Shown piece after piece: positions 9,265 to 16,977 of a stretch of 64,000 nucleotides of DNA (its first letter is position 1; every line of letters starts with the position of its first letter). The position numbers were made by a program, and so were the translations under genes. The notes under the pieces are model-generated. The model saw nothing but the letters and a program-made list of their open reading frames with translations, did not search any database and was not told the DNA's origin. Origin of the DNA: Bifidobacterium saguini DSM 23967 (lineage in GTDB: Bacteria > Actinomycetota > Actinomycetes > Actinomycetales > Bifidobacteriaceae); contig NZ_JGZN01000013.1 in assembly GCF_000741715.1 (NCBI RefSeq), positions 241,388 to 305,387 on the forward strand, read 5' to 3'.

Positions 9265-12009
9265 TCAGTCTTCGAACGGATCAAAGTCACGACGGACGCG
9301 GCGGCGCGGACGCTCGGAACGCTCTTCGCGATCGGCGCGGTAGTCATCGTAGTTGTCGTCGGTGGCGTAACGCGGGTTACGGTCAGAGCCACGGCCGCGG
9401 CCACGGCCAGAGGAACGACGGTCATCACGATCAAAATCGCGGTCGGAACGACGGCGACGCGGACGATCATCATCGCGATCATCACGATCAAAATCGCGGT
9501 CATCGCGGTCAGAACGGCGGCCACGGGAACCACGACGATCGTCATCGCGATCATCGAAGTCGCGGTCATCGGAACGACGGCGACGCGGACGATCATCGTA
9601 ATCATCCTCAAAGTCATCGGAACGGCGGCGACGCGGACGATCATCATCGCGATCATCACGATCGAAATCGCGGTCATCGCGATCGGCGGAACGACGGCGA
9701 CGCGGACGATCATCACGATCGCCACGGGAGCCACGGCCACCACGACGATCATCGCGATCGGAACGCTCGGAGCGAGAACCACCGCGGGAACCGGCATTGT
9801 TTTCCTGATCCTCAAAGCCCGGAATAGCCAGGGAAATCTTGCCGCGATCGTCAACGCCCTGCACAACGACCTCAACGTTGTCGCCTTCCTTGAGCACGTC
9901 TTCCACAGAGTCGATGCGCTCACCGTTGGCGAGGTTACGAATCTGAGAGATGTGCAGCAGGCCATCAGTGCCCGGGGTGAGGTTCACGAAAGCACCGAAG
10001 GAGGTGGTCTTCACAACCTTGCCGTTGTAGGTTTCGCCGGCCTGAGGCACATGCGGATTGGCGATGGAGTCGATAATGGCCTTGGCCTTCTCAGCAGCCT
10101 CGCCACCCTCGGAGGAGATGAAGACAGTACCGTCATCCTCGATGGCAATCTCAGCACCAGTGTCTTCCTGAATCTGGTTGATCATCTTGCCCTTCGGGCC
10201 GATGACTTCGCCAATCTTCTCAACCGGAACGGTGGTGGTGATGATGCGCGGAGCGAACTCGCTCATCTCAGCCGGGCCATCGATGCACTCGTTGATAACC
10301 TCGAGGATGGTGGTGCGGGCTTCGTGAGCCTGCTGCAGAGCAGCGGCCAGAATATCAGCCGGAATACCATCGAGCTTGGTATCAAGCTGCAGAGCGGTGA
10401 TGAACTCAGAGGTGCCAGCCACCTTGAAGTCCATATCGCCGAAAGCATCCTCCGCACCCAGAATATCGGTCAGGGTCTTGTAGATGTGCTTGCCATCAAC
10501 GTCGCCGGAGACCAGACCCATAGCGATGCCAGCAACCGGAGCCTTCAGCGGCACGCCAGCAGCAAGCAGGGACAGGGTGGAGGCGCACACGGAGCCCATA
10601 GAGGTGGAACCGTTGGAGCCAATGGCCTCGGAGACCTGGCGAATGGCATACGGGAACTCTTCGCGGCTCGGCAGCACCGGCACGAGAGCCTTCTCAGCCA
10701 GAGCGCCGTGGCCGATTTCGCGGCGCTTCGGGGAACCAACGCGGCCAGTCTCACCGGTGGAATACGGCGGCATCTCATAGTTGTGCATGTAGCGCTTGGA
10801 CTGCGGACCGGACAGAGCGTCGATCTGCTGCTCCATCTTGAGCATGTTCAGGGTGGTGACACCCAGAATCTGGGTTTCGCCGCGCTGGAACAGTGCGGAG
10901 CCGTGCACGCGAGGCACAATGTCCACTTCGGCGGACAGGGTGCGGATGTCGCGCAGGCCACGACCGTCGATGCGGTAGTCCTCGGTCAGGATACGGCGAC
11001 GCACGATCTGGCGCTGCAGTTCCTTGAAGGCGTTGCCGAGTTCCTTGTCCTTCTCGGCATCGTCCATGTCTTCGAACTCGTTGGCGAGCACTTCGCGAAC
11101 GTGTTCCTTGATCTCATGAATGCGATCCTGGCGCGGCAGCTTCTCGGCAATGGAGAGAGCCTCGTCCAGATCCTTGTGAGCGATCTCGTCGATGCGAGCG
11201 TACAGTTCGTCGGTGTACTCCGGGAAGAGCTGGAATTCCTTGGTTTCCTTGGCAGCCTTCTCCTTGAGCTCGTTCTGAGCCTCGCAAATCACCTTGATGA
11301 ACGGCTTGGCAGCCTCAAGGCCCTGAGCCACAACGGTCTCATCCGGCTTGGTCTGGCCCTCGTCGTAAATCAAGTGCCAAGCGTTCTTGCCGGCGCCGGC
11401 CTCAATCATAGCGATAGCAACATCGCCGTTCTCGATCACGCGGCCAGCGACCACGATCTCGAACACAGCGCGTTCACGCTCGCTCCAACGCGGGAAAGCA
11501 ACCCACTGGCCATCAATCAGGGCCAGACGCACACCGGAAACCGGGCCGGAGAACGGCAGACCGGAAATCATGGTGGAAGCGGAAGCAGCGTTCAGCGCGA
11601 TGACGTCGTAAGCATCATCCGGGTTTACTGCGAGCACAGTCTCGACAACCTGCACTTCGTTGCGCAGAGTGTGCGGGAACAGCGGGCGCAGCGGGCGGTC
11701 GATGATACGGCAAGCGAGAATAGCCTCAGAGCTCGGGCGGCCTTCACGGCGGAAGAAAGAGCCCGGAATCTTACCGGCTGCATACATCTTCTCTTCCACG
11801 TCCACGGTCAGCGGGAAGAAGTCGTAATTCTCCTTCGGGCTGGAGCCAGCGGTGGTGGTGGACAGAATCATCGAATCGTCGTCAAGGTAGGCGGCCACAG
11901 CACCATCAGCCTGCTGTGCAAGGCGGCCAGTCTCGAAGCGCAGCGTGCGCTTACCGAACGATCCATTATCAATTACGGCCTCAACGGCCTTGATTTCGGG
12001 ACCCTCCAT
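9265..12009 (-). CDS. pnp: Polyribonucleotide nucleotidyltransferase (PNPase) with Arg/Asp-rich tail
   Basis: 914 residues, longer than the usual 700-750. Two RNase PH domains are followed by a KH domain ([19 protein letters not shown], about 600-640) and an S1 domain ([28 protein letters not shown], about 680-750). The enzyme degrades RNA phosphorolytically from the 3' end. The last 150 or so residues are a disordered tail of repeated [10 protein letters not shown] and RPRRRRSDD units, encoded by near-tandem DNA repeats at about 9270-9780. A strong AAGGAGG lies 6 bases before the ATG. rpsO lies just upstream, the classical rpsO-pnp order, but a terminator hairpin separates them here. Confidence 0.97.
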   Translation of the reverse strand: MEGPEIKAVEAVIDNGSFGKRTLRFETGRLAQQADGAVAAYLDDDSMILSTTTAGSSPKENYDFFPLTVDVEEKMYAAGKIPGSFFRREGRPSSEAILACRIIDRPLRPLFPHTLRNEVQVVETVLAVNPDDAYDVIALNAASASTMISGLPFSGPVSGVRLALIDGQWVAFPRWSERERAVFEIVVAGRVIENGDVAIAMIEAGAGKNAWHLIYDEGQTKPDETVVAQGLEAAKPFIKVICEAQNELKEKAAKETKEFQLFPEYTDELYARIDEIAHKDLDEALSIAEKLPRQDRIHEIKEHVREVLANEFEDMDDAEKDKELGNAFKELQRQIVRRRILTEDYRIDGRGLRDIRTLSAEVDIVPRVHGSALFQRGETQILGVTTLNMLKMEQQIDALSGPQSKRYMHNYEMPPYSTGETGRVGSPKRREIGHGALAEKALVPVLPSREEFPYAIRQVSEAIGSNGSTSMGSVCASTLSLLAAGVPLKAPVAGIAMGLVSGDVDGKHIYKTLTDILGAEDAFGDMDFKVAGTSEFITALQLDTKLDGIPADILAAALQQAHEARTTILEVINECIDGPAEMSEFAPRIITTTVPVEKIGEVIGPKGKMINQIQEDTGAEIAIEDDGTVFISSEGGEAAEKAKAIIDSIANPHVPQAGETYNGKVVKTTSFGAFVNLTPGTDGLLHISQIRNLANGERIDSVEDVLKEGDNVEVVVQGVDDRGKISLAIPGFEDQENNAGSRGGSRSERSDRDDRRGGRGSRGDRDDRPRRRRSADRDDRDFDRDDRDDDRPRRRRSDDFEDDYDDRPRRRRSDDRDFDDRDDDRRGSRGRRSDRDDRDFDRDDRDDDRPRRRRSDRDFDRDDRRSSGRGRGRGSDRNPRYATDDNYDDYRADREERSERPRRRVRRDFDPFED

Positions 12010-12312
12010 AGGGTTCCTCCTTTTTACTTATCTATTTATTCCTACATGCAAATGCGGTTTCATACCGCATGTCCTCTTCAGCGGACGTCACATACCGTGT
12101 TTCGGCTGGCCCCTTGGCCGCCGTTTCCTCGTGTCAACCCATTCATTCAGGTTCTCTTGTCGGCCTTACCTACTTGAACTTCCGCGCCCGTTTCAATGCC
12201 ACATGGCGCTTGTTGTGCGGCCTATCCTCTAACCCTCTTGTTGTTGTTGCCGTTGGCTGGCATATGTAAAACGCCCGAGCACCATCTTAGGCACTCGGGC
12301 GGAAGTCTGTAA
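12010..12312. other. rpsO-pnp intergenic region
   Basis: About 300 bp that includes the rpsO terminator at its right end and the pnp leader. In E. coli the pnp leader is autoregulated through a hairpin; I see no comparable long stem here apart from the rpsO terminator. No gene is supported. Confidence 0.4.
12273..12300 (-). terminator. Hairpin terminator of rpsO
   Basis: Stem GCCCGAG (12273-12279) with CTCGGGC (12294-12300), followed on the minus strand by GTTTTACATATG. It lies 13 bp past the rpsO stop, so pnp probably has its own promoter or depends on read-through. Confidence 0.75.
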
Positions 12313-12582
12313 TTATCGACGCAGACCCAGACGCTCGATGAGGGAGCGGTAACGGTTGATGTCGACGCGCTTGAGGTAATCAAGCAGACGACGACGATCA
12401 CCAATCATGAGCTGCATACCACGACGGGAGTGGTGGTCGTGCTTGTGCTGCTTCAGGTGCTCGGTCAGGTCGGAGATGCGCTTGGACAGAAGAGCAACCT
12501 GAACCTCGGGGGAACCGGTGTCACCTTCGTGCGTTGCGTACTCGTTGATAATCTGGGTCTTCTCTTCAGCCGTCAGTGCCAC
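12313..12582 (-). CDS. rpsO: 30S ribosomal protein S15
   Basis: 89 residues, exactly the family size. It contains the S15 landmarks [30 protein letters not shown] and LLDYLKR. It binds 16S rRNA and helps assemble the 30S platform. The start codon is GTG, with AAGGAGG 5 bases upstream; no ATG in frame fits. It is followed by pnp. Confidence 0.98.
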   Translation of the reverse strand: MALTAEEKTQIINEYATHEGDTGSPEVQVALLSKRISDLTEHLKQHKHDHHSRRGMQLMIGDRRRLLDYLKRVDINRYRSLIERLGLRR

Positions 12583-12711
12583 GGCATCCTCCTTAATTGT
12601 GTCGTTGCGCGGTGTTCCGTGCGGGCTCGCTCGGAACGCTCTCTATCCGCGGGCGAAATCACGCCAAATGGATACTGTACGGCAAGGTGCGGACCGCAGC
12701 ACCGTCGCACC

Positions 12712-13383
12712 TCACACCGCAGTCAGCAATCCGCCGAACAGAATCACAAACAATGCCAACGCTTCAATCGCAAAGTACAGAATAAAACTGGCCCAGCTTT
12801 TAGTCAGCACATTAAGCGGCGAAGTTTTCTTAATAATGACAAGCAACCCTACGAACACTACGGCATACACGGCAATGCCAATCGCCGCTGCCAAAATACC
12901 TAAGTTCGCAGCATTAAAAACATTCGCCTGATCGCCGTACACCACATATGTGGAATACCAGAAGTTCAGGTTGAGCATGCTCAGGCCCGCAATGAACTGC
13001 TCTGCGGCAAGCCCTATGACGAACACGATGAGCCACGGCCAGGAGGGCGATACGACCACGGCCATTGCAAGGCCAACGTAGGCGATCACCACTACTGCCC
13101 AGCCCACCAAGGCGATGCCGCGAGGTTCGATACCGCCCAAAGCTGCGACTACAGCATCCGTATTGTTAACCGCAAGCGTACGACCGAACCAATAAGGAGC
13201 GATGATAGCCACCAGAGCTGCAACAATAACGGCAATCCAGCGCGCAGGATGCGAACGCCGGCGTTCAATGTCCGCCAGCGATAATTCGGTGACGGGAATC
13301 GAAGCTTCGGGGTGCTTGGACACCTCAACCATTTCGACCTTACCGCCCACGATTTCCGTAGCTTCGTTCGGTTCCTTCTGCAT
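12712..13383 (-). CDS. Hypothetical membrane protein
   Basis: 223 residues. A charged cytoplasmic N-terminus (about 1-46) is followed by five predicted membrane helices, near 48-68, 88-110, 114-135, 158-180 and 195-220. GAGG lies 6 bases before the ATG. I recognise no family motif or catalytic residue. It sits upstream of rpsO on the same strand with about 130 bp between, which is not enough to argue for a shared role. Confidence 0.7.
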   Translation of the reverse strand: MQKEPNEATEIVGGKVEMVEVSKHPEASIPVTELSLADIERRRSHPARWIAVIVAALVAIIAPYWFGRTLAVNNTDAVVAALGGIEPRGIALVGWAVVVIAYVGLAMAVVVSPSWPWLIVFVIGLAAEQFIAGLSMLNLNFWYSTYVVYGDQANVFNAANLGILAAAIGIAVYAVVFVGLLVIIKKTSPLNVLTKSWASFILYFAIEALALFVILFGGLLTAV

Positions 13384-13471
13384 GCACCGCCTCGCCCATT
13401 ATTCGTTGCAGTTTGATTGCGGTGACTATCTTAGCGTGCCGCCAGTCCAGCTGACGACGGCATCGATCAAC

Positions 13472-14108
13472 TCATTCTGAAGATGAAACAGCATTGTTGC
13501 TGGAGTCAGCATGATCCGCAGTATTGTTTGCAACGGATTCATCGGCTTGTCTCTTACTCTGCTCCGTATGCAGCAACGCTTCCAGCATATCTACTTGGCG
13601 CTCCAGCTCATCGATGCGACGAACTTGCTGAGAAATCAGCAGATCACGTAGATCACTGTTTGGAATATCACCATCTAGGGTACTGGTTGGCAGAATAATC
13701 GCGCGACGCTCAGGGGACACATGAAAATCAGTCTCGCCGCTAGAGCCTTGCGCGGATTGCTTACGCCATGTATTGCCTGGAAAAACTGGCGATGAGGATA
13801 CCCCCCCCCCCAGGGCCATTTTTAGGGTTTGACTCGTCGGATCCTGACTGCAATATCTCATCTTGCTGTTCGCGCCAACGTGCTATACACCGTTCGATAC
13901 GCTTATAGCCAATCAGCGCAGGGTCAAGCCCAGCTTCCCGGAACATGCGCACAGGCGACGCACCCTGATTGTAATGAATTATGCAGTACCGCTTGAAGTC
14001 ATCGGTATAGGTTATGCGTTTCGAGGTGGCTCCCGCTACCGACGGTAAAGACTTCAGATACTTTATTTCCTCGGGGCTAAATACCCCGCCACCACTGGCC
14101 ATTATCAT
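13472..14108 (-). pseudogene. HTH/coiled-coil gene split by an 11-G tract (candidate phase-variable gene)
   Basis: Two minus-strand frames overlap at a run of 11 C (13801-13811; G on the coding strand). The upstream frame (start 14108 or 14102) encodes an HTH-like domain (YTDDFKRYCIIHYNQGASP...GLDPALIGYKRIERCIARWRE, about residues 33-80), reminiscent of transposase-type HTHs, and stops at 13761 soon after the tract. The downstream frame continues in the +1 phase to 13472 and encodes a linker and a coiled coil (QQVRRIDELERQVDMLEALLHTEQ). With 10 or 13 G residues the two frames join into one protein of about 211 residues. Either slipped-strand switching keeps it ON/OFF, or it is simply frameshifted. 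The target of the HTH is unknown. Confidence 0.7.
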
Positions 14109-14481
14109 CCCTTACTTGCACTCGGAAGGCTACGAATAAACAGCACGTGCCACAGTTCGGGATAGTAGTCAGTAGGTTACAGACCGTTGTAACCCCGTAA
14201 AGAGGCAGTTTTATCCCCGATTTTCCTTGGTAAGGAGCACTGACGCAGTGTGAATAGTACGGAATAGAGCACGATTAAGGAAATCTAGTGCCACGCAACC
14301 GCAAAAACAGTCGAAATGCAGTCGCGGGACACTTTGCACCAGTGAAAATAACCAATTTCCGCCAAAAACCGTGCCACACAAATGCAATTCAAGCGATTTT
14401 GCACTCGCGTGACACAAACGAGTGCCCCGCAACCGCAAAATCCCCAATTTTGCAGTTGCGGGGCACGAATTAAGGACTTCT
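14109..14481. repeat. Repeat-rich AT-leaning gap with long hairpin
   Basis: No gene is supported here. A 20-bp stem with one mismatch (14422-14441 with 14447-14466, loop 5) contains GTGCCCCGCAAC. A degenerate direct copy of its left arm lies at 14289-14307 (GTGCCACGCAACCGCAAAA), and other fragments of the same word occur between 14310 and 14410. The hairpin lies 16 bp past the stop of the next minus-strand gene and may serve as its terminator, though the U-tract is weak. Confidence 0.6.
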
Positions 14482-15084
14482 TTACAGGTCAATCCGCCTA
14501 TGTGCTTTATGCTTAGGCCCACTCCTACGAACCGGCTGAGCGGTAATATCAATCCTGACTTGGCCTGCACCAATAAGATTACGGAAGTCGGCTCTCACTT
14601 GAAAATCACCTGACGAATGATGAGGCGCATGAGTGGCTTTTCTTTCACGTTCTTCTATTGCTCTGACATGGTTAACGAAGCCATTTACGAGATTATAAGC
14701 GCCGTCAACCGATCCCATAAAATCAATGAAATCCTTACCGGCTTGAAGAATCTGTCCAAAGTCGGTGATGATAACAGAGCCATCTCTGATTTCAACTGCA
14801 ATCGATCCTGATCTTAAAGGGTAACGAGCACGCATCGTCTTTTGAACTGCTGGTAATTGTTGCTCAACGACAGATTCAGCGAAATGTATCGCAGTATTTC
14901 TCAAAGGACGGCTCAATGTGGATGAGTTAAGACCAGGAGCAAATATTTCAATACTGACCTGATAGGCGATAACAGCACGAGGATTGTATTTTAGGCGAGG
15001 ACGATAGTAATACACCGGAGGAATCCCATCGGTAGTGCTCGTCCGGTTATTAAAGCTTAATCTTCTAGATACAGCTCTGGCCAT
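14482..15084 (-). CDS. Hypothetical protein of unknown function
   Basis: 200 residues from the ATG at 15084, chosen because GAGGA lies 9 bases upstream; an upstream ATG at 15114 lacks a good site. The N-terminus is basic (MARAVSRRLSFNNRTS). The middle carries a segment that looks like a beta-sheet core (YNPRAVIAYQVSIEIFAPG, SIAVEIRDGSVIITDFGQIL), and the C-terminus is basic (PVRRSGPKHKAHRRIDL). No signal peptide or membrane helix. I recognise no family. It occupies the place downstream of the pilin genes where a class C sortase would be expected, but it has no sortase TLxTC motif. Its AT-richer sequence and repeat-filled flank suggest acquisition. Confidence 0.55.
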   Translation of the reverse strand: MARAVSRRLSFNNRTSTTDGIPPVYYYRPRLKYNPRAVIAYQVSIEIFAPGLNSSTLSRPLRNTAIHFAESVVEQQLPAVQKTMRARYPLRSGSIAVEIRDGSVIITDFGQILQAGKDFIDFMGSVDGAYNLVNGFVNHVRAIEERERKATHAPHHSSGDFQVRADFRNLIGAGQVRIDITAQPVRRSGPKHKAHRRIDL

Positions 15085-15123
15085 TTTAATTATTCCTCTT
15101 TCTTCTCTTTGCAAATAAGCAAA

Positions 15124-15151
15124 AAGCCGGCCTGATTTCTCAGGTCGGCTT
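15124..15151 (-). terminator. Terminator of pilin-like operon
   Basis: Stem AAGCCGGCCTGA (15124-15135) with TCAGGTCGGCTT (15140-15151), one mismatch, 4-base loop, followed on the minus strand by a T-run (GGCTTTTTGC). It closes the two-gene pilin-like unit and separates it from the 200-residue gene. Confidence 0.85.
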
Positions 15152-15183
15152 CGGTATTACTCAATTACGAGCAAGTGTCAAGC

Positions 15184-16764
15184 TCAGGCTTCGAGAGCGT
15201 GCTTGGTGGAACGGGACTTGGCGAACACGGTCACGCCAGCGCCAGCAATCAGAGCAGCGACGACGACGAACAGTGCAGTGCCAGCAGCACCAGTGAGCGG
15301 CAGCTGAGTGATGGACTTGACGTTCTTCACCTTGATGTCGGAGGTCTCACCAGTAACCAAACCGAGGTTCAGAGCAGCGCCTTCAGACTCAGCATAAGAA
15401 ACCGTGCCATCCTTGGCGATGGTGACAGTGAACTTAGCCTTGGCAGTGCTCAAGTAGCCAGTTGGAGCCTTAGTCTCTTCAACGGTGTAAGTACCGGCCT
15501 TCAGACCAGAGAGGCTGAAGACACCATTAGTACCAGTGAATACGGTAGTAGCAACCATGCCATTCTTATCAATAGACTGGCCAGCTGCGTTGGTCACCGT
15601 AAACTCAGCGCCATCAAGAGCCTTACCGTCGGCATCGGTCTTGGTGAAGCTGAAGCCATAGTTCTTCAGAAGGTTCTGGACCTTTTCAGACTCAGCGCGA
15701 GTGCCGGGAGTCACAGAAGCCCAGTTGTACACATTGCCATCCTTAGTAGCAACAACGGTTGCAGCGTAGACCATCTTGATCTTGCGGCCGGCAAAGCCCT
15801 TTACGTTTGCGACAGTAGCAGTGAAGGAAGCAGACTGGTTGTCATTGCCGGAAACGAACGTCTCAGGAGCAACGGTAGCCTCAACCGGCTTGGTCTCGTC
15901 ATAGTTGCCGTTCTCATCGGCAATATAGACTTTAACGTTGGCCGGGTAGTAAGTGTACGGAGGAACGGAAGTGTCTTCTTCAGCACCAAGGTTTACATAC
16001 AGGCCAGAACCCGGGTAATCAGTGAACTTGTAAGCATAGGTATCGTAAGCATTTGCATCAGCCGGGATAGTGGCTTCAACAGTGTAGGTAACCTTTTCTC
16101 CAACGTTCACGGTGCCGTCGCCAACGCCCTTGAGATCATCCTTGTCGGAGGTCTTAGTCGGTGCGGTCGTTGCATAGTTGTTGCCCTTGGAGTTGAAAGC
16201 ACCAACGGCAGTGATGTCACGCTGACCGTCAGGAGTGTTCAACTTAACGTTAGCTGCGTCGCCAGCCAAGGTGGAGGAAACAACAGCGGTCTTGCCGTCA
16301 GAATCGGTCACGAAGTACCAACCTTCAGCCAAGTTTTCAAGCTTCAAATCAGCGCCGTCTTCAGTACCTGCCTGTGCGGCAGCGGAAGTCTTACCGGTAA
16401 CATTCAGCTTGTCCACGAAGGAACGCAGCTGCGCCGGAGTCAAAGTGGCAACGTAGGCAGCATAATTGTTTGCATACTCAGCACCCGGCTGCAAACCAGC
16501 AGCCTCAACAGCAGCCTTCAGAGTGTCATTCCAACCCTCATCAGTGGTGACATCCAAGTACGTGGTGCCATCGACCACATCAGCCTTAGTAAACGTGGCG
16601 AACTTATATGCGGTATAGGTGTGATCCTTCTGTGCATTATGCACAGTGATGGATGCGGTAGCAGTCGCATCATCAGCCGCATTAGCGGTGGTGGTGCCGA
16701 ACGCGATGCCACCGAGCAGGGTGGCCATAGCGGCAACGCCCGCGAAAAGCTTCCTCATCTTCAT
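15184..16764 (-). CDS. LPXTG-anchored fimbrial (FimA-like) major subunit
   Basis: 526 residues. A signal peptide (about 1-29, cut near TANA/ADDA) is followed by fimbrial D2-type isopeptide and Cna-B-like domains, an E-box (YTVEETKAPTGY, about residue 440), the sorting motif LPLTG (about 484), a hydrophobic helix and a basic tail. It is secreted, cleaved by a sortase and linked to wall or pilus. A clear YPKN-type pilin lysine motif is not visible; the nearest is YYPANVKVY. The ribosome site AGAGAGGA precedes the ATG. It lies downstream of the vWA protein in the same unit, and no sortase gene is adjacent. Confidence 0.85.
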   Translation of the reverse strand: MKMRKLFAGVAAMATLLGGIAFGTTTANAADDATATASITVHNAQKDHTYTAYKFATFTKADVVDGTTYLDVTTDEGWNDTLKAAVEAAGLQPGAEYANNYAAYVATLTPAQLRSFVDKLNVTGKTSAAAQAGTEDGADLKLENLAEGWYFVTDSDGKTAVVSSTLAGDAANVKLNTPDGQRDITAVGAFNSKGNNYATTAPTKTSDKDDLKGVGDGTVNVGEKVTYTVEATIPADANAYDTYAYKFTDYPGSGLYVNLGAEEDTSVPPYTYYPANVKVYIADENGNYDETKPVEATVAPETFVSGNDNQSASFTATVANVKGFAGRKIKMVYAATVVATKDGNVYNWASVTPGTRAESEKVQNLLKNYGFSFTKTDADGKALDGAEFTVTNAAGQSIDKNGMVATTVFTGTNGVFSLSGLKAGTYTVEETKAPTGYLSTAKAKFTVTIAKDGTVSYAESEGAALNLGLVTGETSDIKVKNVKSITQLPLTGAAGTALFVVVAALIAGAGVTVFAKSRSTKHALEA

Positions 16765-16891
16765 GAGAAATCCTCTCTTCCTTAATTACTTTTTTTGCTG
16801 GTGGAGTGCCCCATCAGCAGGTTTGTTCTTGCAATCGCGGAGGCTCGGGTCCATTCCCATGTACCTTCGCGATCCGCAAATCTTTAATTCG

Positions 16892-16960
16892 TTGAGGGGA
16901 ATAAGAACTACCCCTCAAGTCACCTGACAAGCTGACTCCTTACCATCGGGAGCCAGCTTG
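16892..16960 (-). promoter_or_regulatory. Two hairpins between the pilin-like genes
   Basis: Two stems lie in the 213-bp gap. One pairs TTGAGGGG (16892-16899) with CCCCTCAA (16911-16918). The other pairs 16928-16939 with 16949-16960 (12-bp arms, one mismatch) and starts 17 bp after the upstream gene's stop. Neither has a strong U-tract, so they could partly end the upstream message or protect the downstream one, setting the ratio of the two subunits. Confidence 0.5.
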
Positions 16961-16977
16961 CAGGATTGAGCGTGCAA

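Noticed and set aside
9420..9720. CRISPR-like periodic repeats
   Set aside because: The repeats encode the Arg/Asp tail of PNPase in frame, have irregular spacing and no unique spacers; no cas gene is present.
9952..12177. A 741-codon open frame on the plus strand opposite pnp
   Set aside because: It is the antisense of a clear PNPase gene and has no family likeness; such shadows arise from biased codon use in high-GC genes.
14211..14573. A 120-codon minus-strand frame upstream of the G-tract gene
   Set aside because: It runs through a hairpin and degenerate repeats, and its start lies inside the better supported 200-residue gene.
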